Shown here piece after piece: positions 62,901 through 64,000 of a stretch of DNA of 64,000 nt. The translations under genes and the position numbers were made by a program. Numbering within the stretch: position 1 is the stretch's first letter; each line of letters begins with the position of its first letter. This stretch comes from Rhizophagus clarus. Its lineage: Eukaryota > Glomeromycota > Glomeromycetes > Glomerales > Glomeraceae. A model generated the notes under the pieces. It saw nothing but the letters and a program-made list of their open reading frames with translations. It was not told the origin of the DNA and did not search any database. Location: assembly GCA_015698045.1 (NCBI GenBank), contig BLAL01000291.1:124001-188000 (forward strand). The letters are read 5' to 3'.

Positions 62901-64000
62901 GTCTGAGCCTATTGTAATTTGCAACTGGTCTTTCAGCATTTTTGAATTCCATACTAATAATTCTGATTTGCTTCCATTAATCTTTATATCATTAAGTTAA
63001 TAGAAAGAGTTAGAAATGTCAATGATACATGTCATTTCAGTTTGGCTATTCACAATTCAGGCTGTATCATCCGCGAAAGCTACTCCTCTCACTTTCAACC
63101 AATATTCTTTTATGTTGGGGGCGAAATTGTTTGGCCAACAATCTTTGAGTATATAGCCTAATGAGGAGTCATCATTGATTCTAACCAGAAGTGGGTCGTA
63201 AAAGATTCTCCAGATTAAGGGGAAGATCATTTTCCCTTGATCAATACTGTCACCCGTCTGAAAGCAATCTGAAAGGCCGTATTCTGTGATTATTCTTAGT
63301 TTCCTGTTTTCGAAGAGGTATATAATGAATGATATTAAGGGTGGTGGACATTTGGTTCTTTTGAGTGTATTGAGAAGTGGGATCATCCCCACCGAGTCAA
63401 AAGCCTTTGCCATGTCCTGCAAACAAATCTAAAGTTCTTTTTTGGACTGTTGCGCGTCTTCTATAATATTGTTAGTTATGTGTATTGGGGTATTAGTTAA
63501 TCCTCCCAGCAAACCTGTAAAGTTTGGTCCTTTGAAAATGTTATGTTGGAGTAAGGTGGAGCTTAGTCTCTTTGTAATAATCTTAACGTATGCCTTTCGC
63601 AAACATTCAATGAGCAGTATAGAGCGTGTATTGTTCAGTTTGTACTGCCATTATTTAGGCTTCGGTATAGAAAAGATCTGTGATATAGTTCATTCATCTG
63701 GAAGAATCGCTGTTTTGAAGATTACTTCCACAAAACGTATGAAGCATGCATGTCCTTTTGAGCCTACTTTCTTGATCAGTTTGTAATCTATACCTGATGC
63801 CCCTGGTGCTGATTTACATTATTTTCTCTTAGGATGCTGTGCCATTCGTCTGTTGTTAGAGCATCCATGATGTGTTGGTATATAGATTCGTCAATATCTT
63901 TGAGTAGTTCATATATGTCTTTCCACTCCTGAGGTATGTTGTCGAATTTGTGTTTTTGTTTTCTCTGTAGGTCTTTGTATTGTAGTGGACTGTATCTTTT
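59919..64000 (-). mobile_element. Broken LINE with reverse transcriptase and RNase H
   Basis: A non-LTR retrotransposon on the minus strand, entering at the right edge and ending in a poly(A) tail (T run on the plus strand at 59919-59938) after GCGCTGCGG. In order: upstream RT linker (QEWKDIYELLKDID), RT core (SAPGASGIDYKLIKK; QDMAKAFDSVGMIPLLNTLK; GDSIDQGKMIFPLIWR; catalytic FADDTA), thumb, RNase H (IYTDRS, RPELLAIL, YTDSQSAID, NDKADKLAKKG, keeping D-E-D-D), then a CxxC-type C-terminal part. Coding ends at about 60165. Around ten in-frame stops over roughly 1280 codons, with few frame shifts, imply a fairly young but dead copy. Endonuclease and ORF1 would lie beyond 64000. RNase H places it in an I/Tad-like group. 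Confidence 0.9.

Overview
The window is nuclear DNA of an early-diverging fungus. It is very AT-rich, with compact intron-rich genes (most introns are roughly 35 to 130 nt, GT..AG), long homopolymer and AT microsatellite tracts, and decayed LINE and hAT copies. The gene set is fungal: an SPX/VTC polyphosphate polymerase, a HAP2-type NF-YA, Rsc9, a kinesin-3, a Mortierella-like delta-5 fatty acid desaturase and a CysA-type O-acetyltransferase. The repeats and the desaturase fit Mucoromycota best, and a Rhizophagus-like arbuscular mycorrhizal fungus (Glomeromycotina) is my inference. Splice sites were assembled by hand. In every gene for which a full model is given the exons sum to an uninterrupted reading frame; actin comes to exactly 375 codons.

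Layout. 1-6.2 kb is repeat-rich: a broken hAT transposase interrupted by a poly(A)-tailed ORF1-like retroposon, then a foldback (MITE-like) palindrome. 6.2-27.1 kb is gene-dense: actin (-), a G-patch/C2H2 protein (+), a germ-cell-less-like BTB protein (-), a DUF2433 phosphoesterase fused to an RRM/RGG tail (+), a VTC4-like polyphosphate polymerase (+), HAP2/NF-YA (-), an Hst3/Hst4-type sirtuin (-) and ribosomal protein L5 (+). 27.1-29.5 kb holds unresolved, probably decayed coding sequence. 29.7-40.1 kb: CysA/Met2-type acetyltransferase (+), Y14/RBM8A (-), an acidic membrane-tail orphan (+), delta-5 desaturase (-), Rsc9 (-). 40.1-43.3 kb is a long intergenic region with a large (ATT)n tract, followed by a forkhead factor (+), a bHLH factor (-) and a 1596-residue kinesin-3 (-). 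55.3-64 kb is a repeat zone: a 22-bp minisatellite, a second ORF1-like retroposon, an A-rich block with a degenerate 50-bp tandem repeat, and a broken RT/RNase H LINE that runs off the right edge.

The genes are ordinary single-copy housekeeping and regulatory genes, not a cluster. Points of biological interest are the phosphoesterase-RRM-RGG fusion with altered metal motifs, a probable GC-AG intron, a 14-nt actin microexon, a stop-free 72-nt intron in the VTC gene, and TCACGTGA octamers about 75-155 bp upstream of several start codons in a window that also encodes a class-B (CACGTG-type) bHLH protein. I found no tRNA, rRNA, CRISPR array or clearly new multi-gene system.
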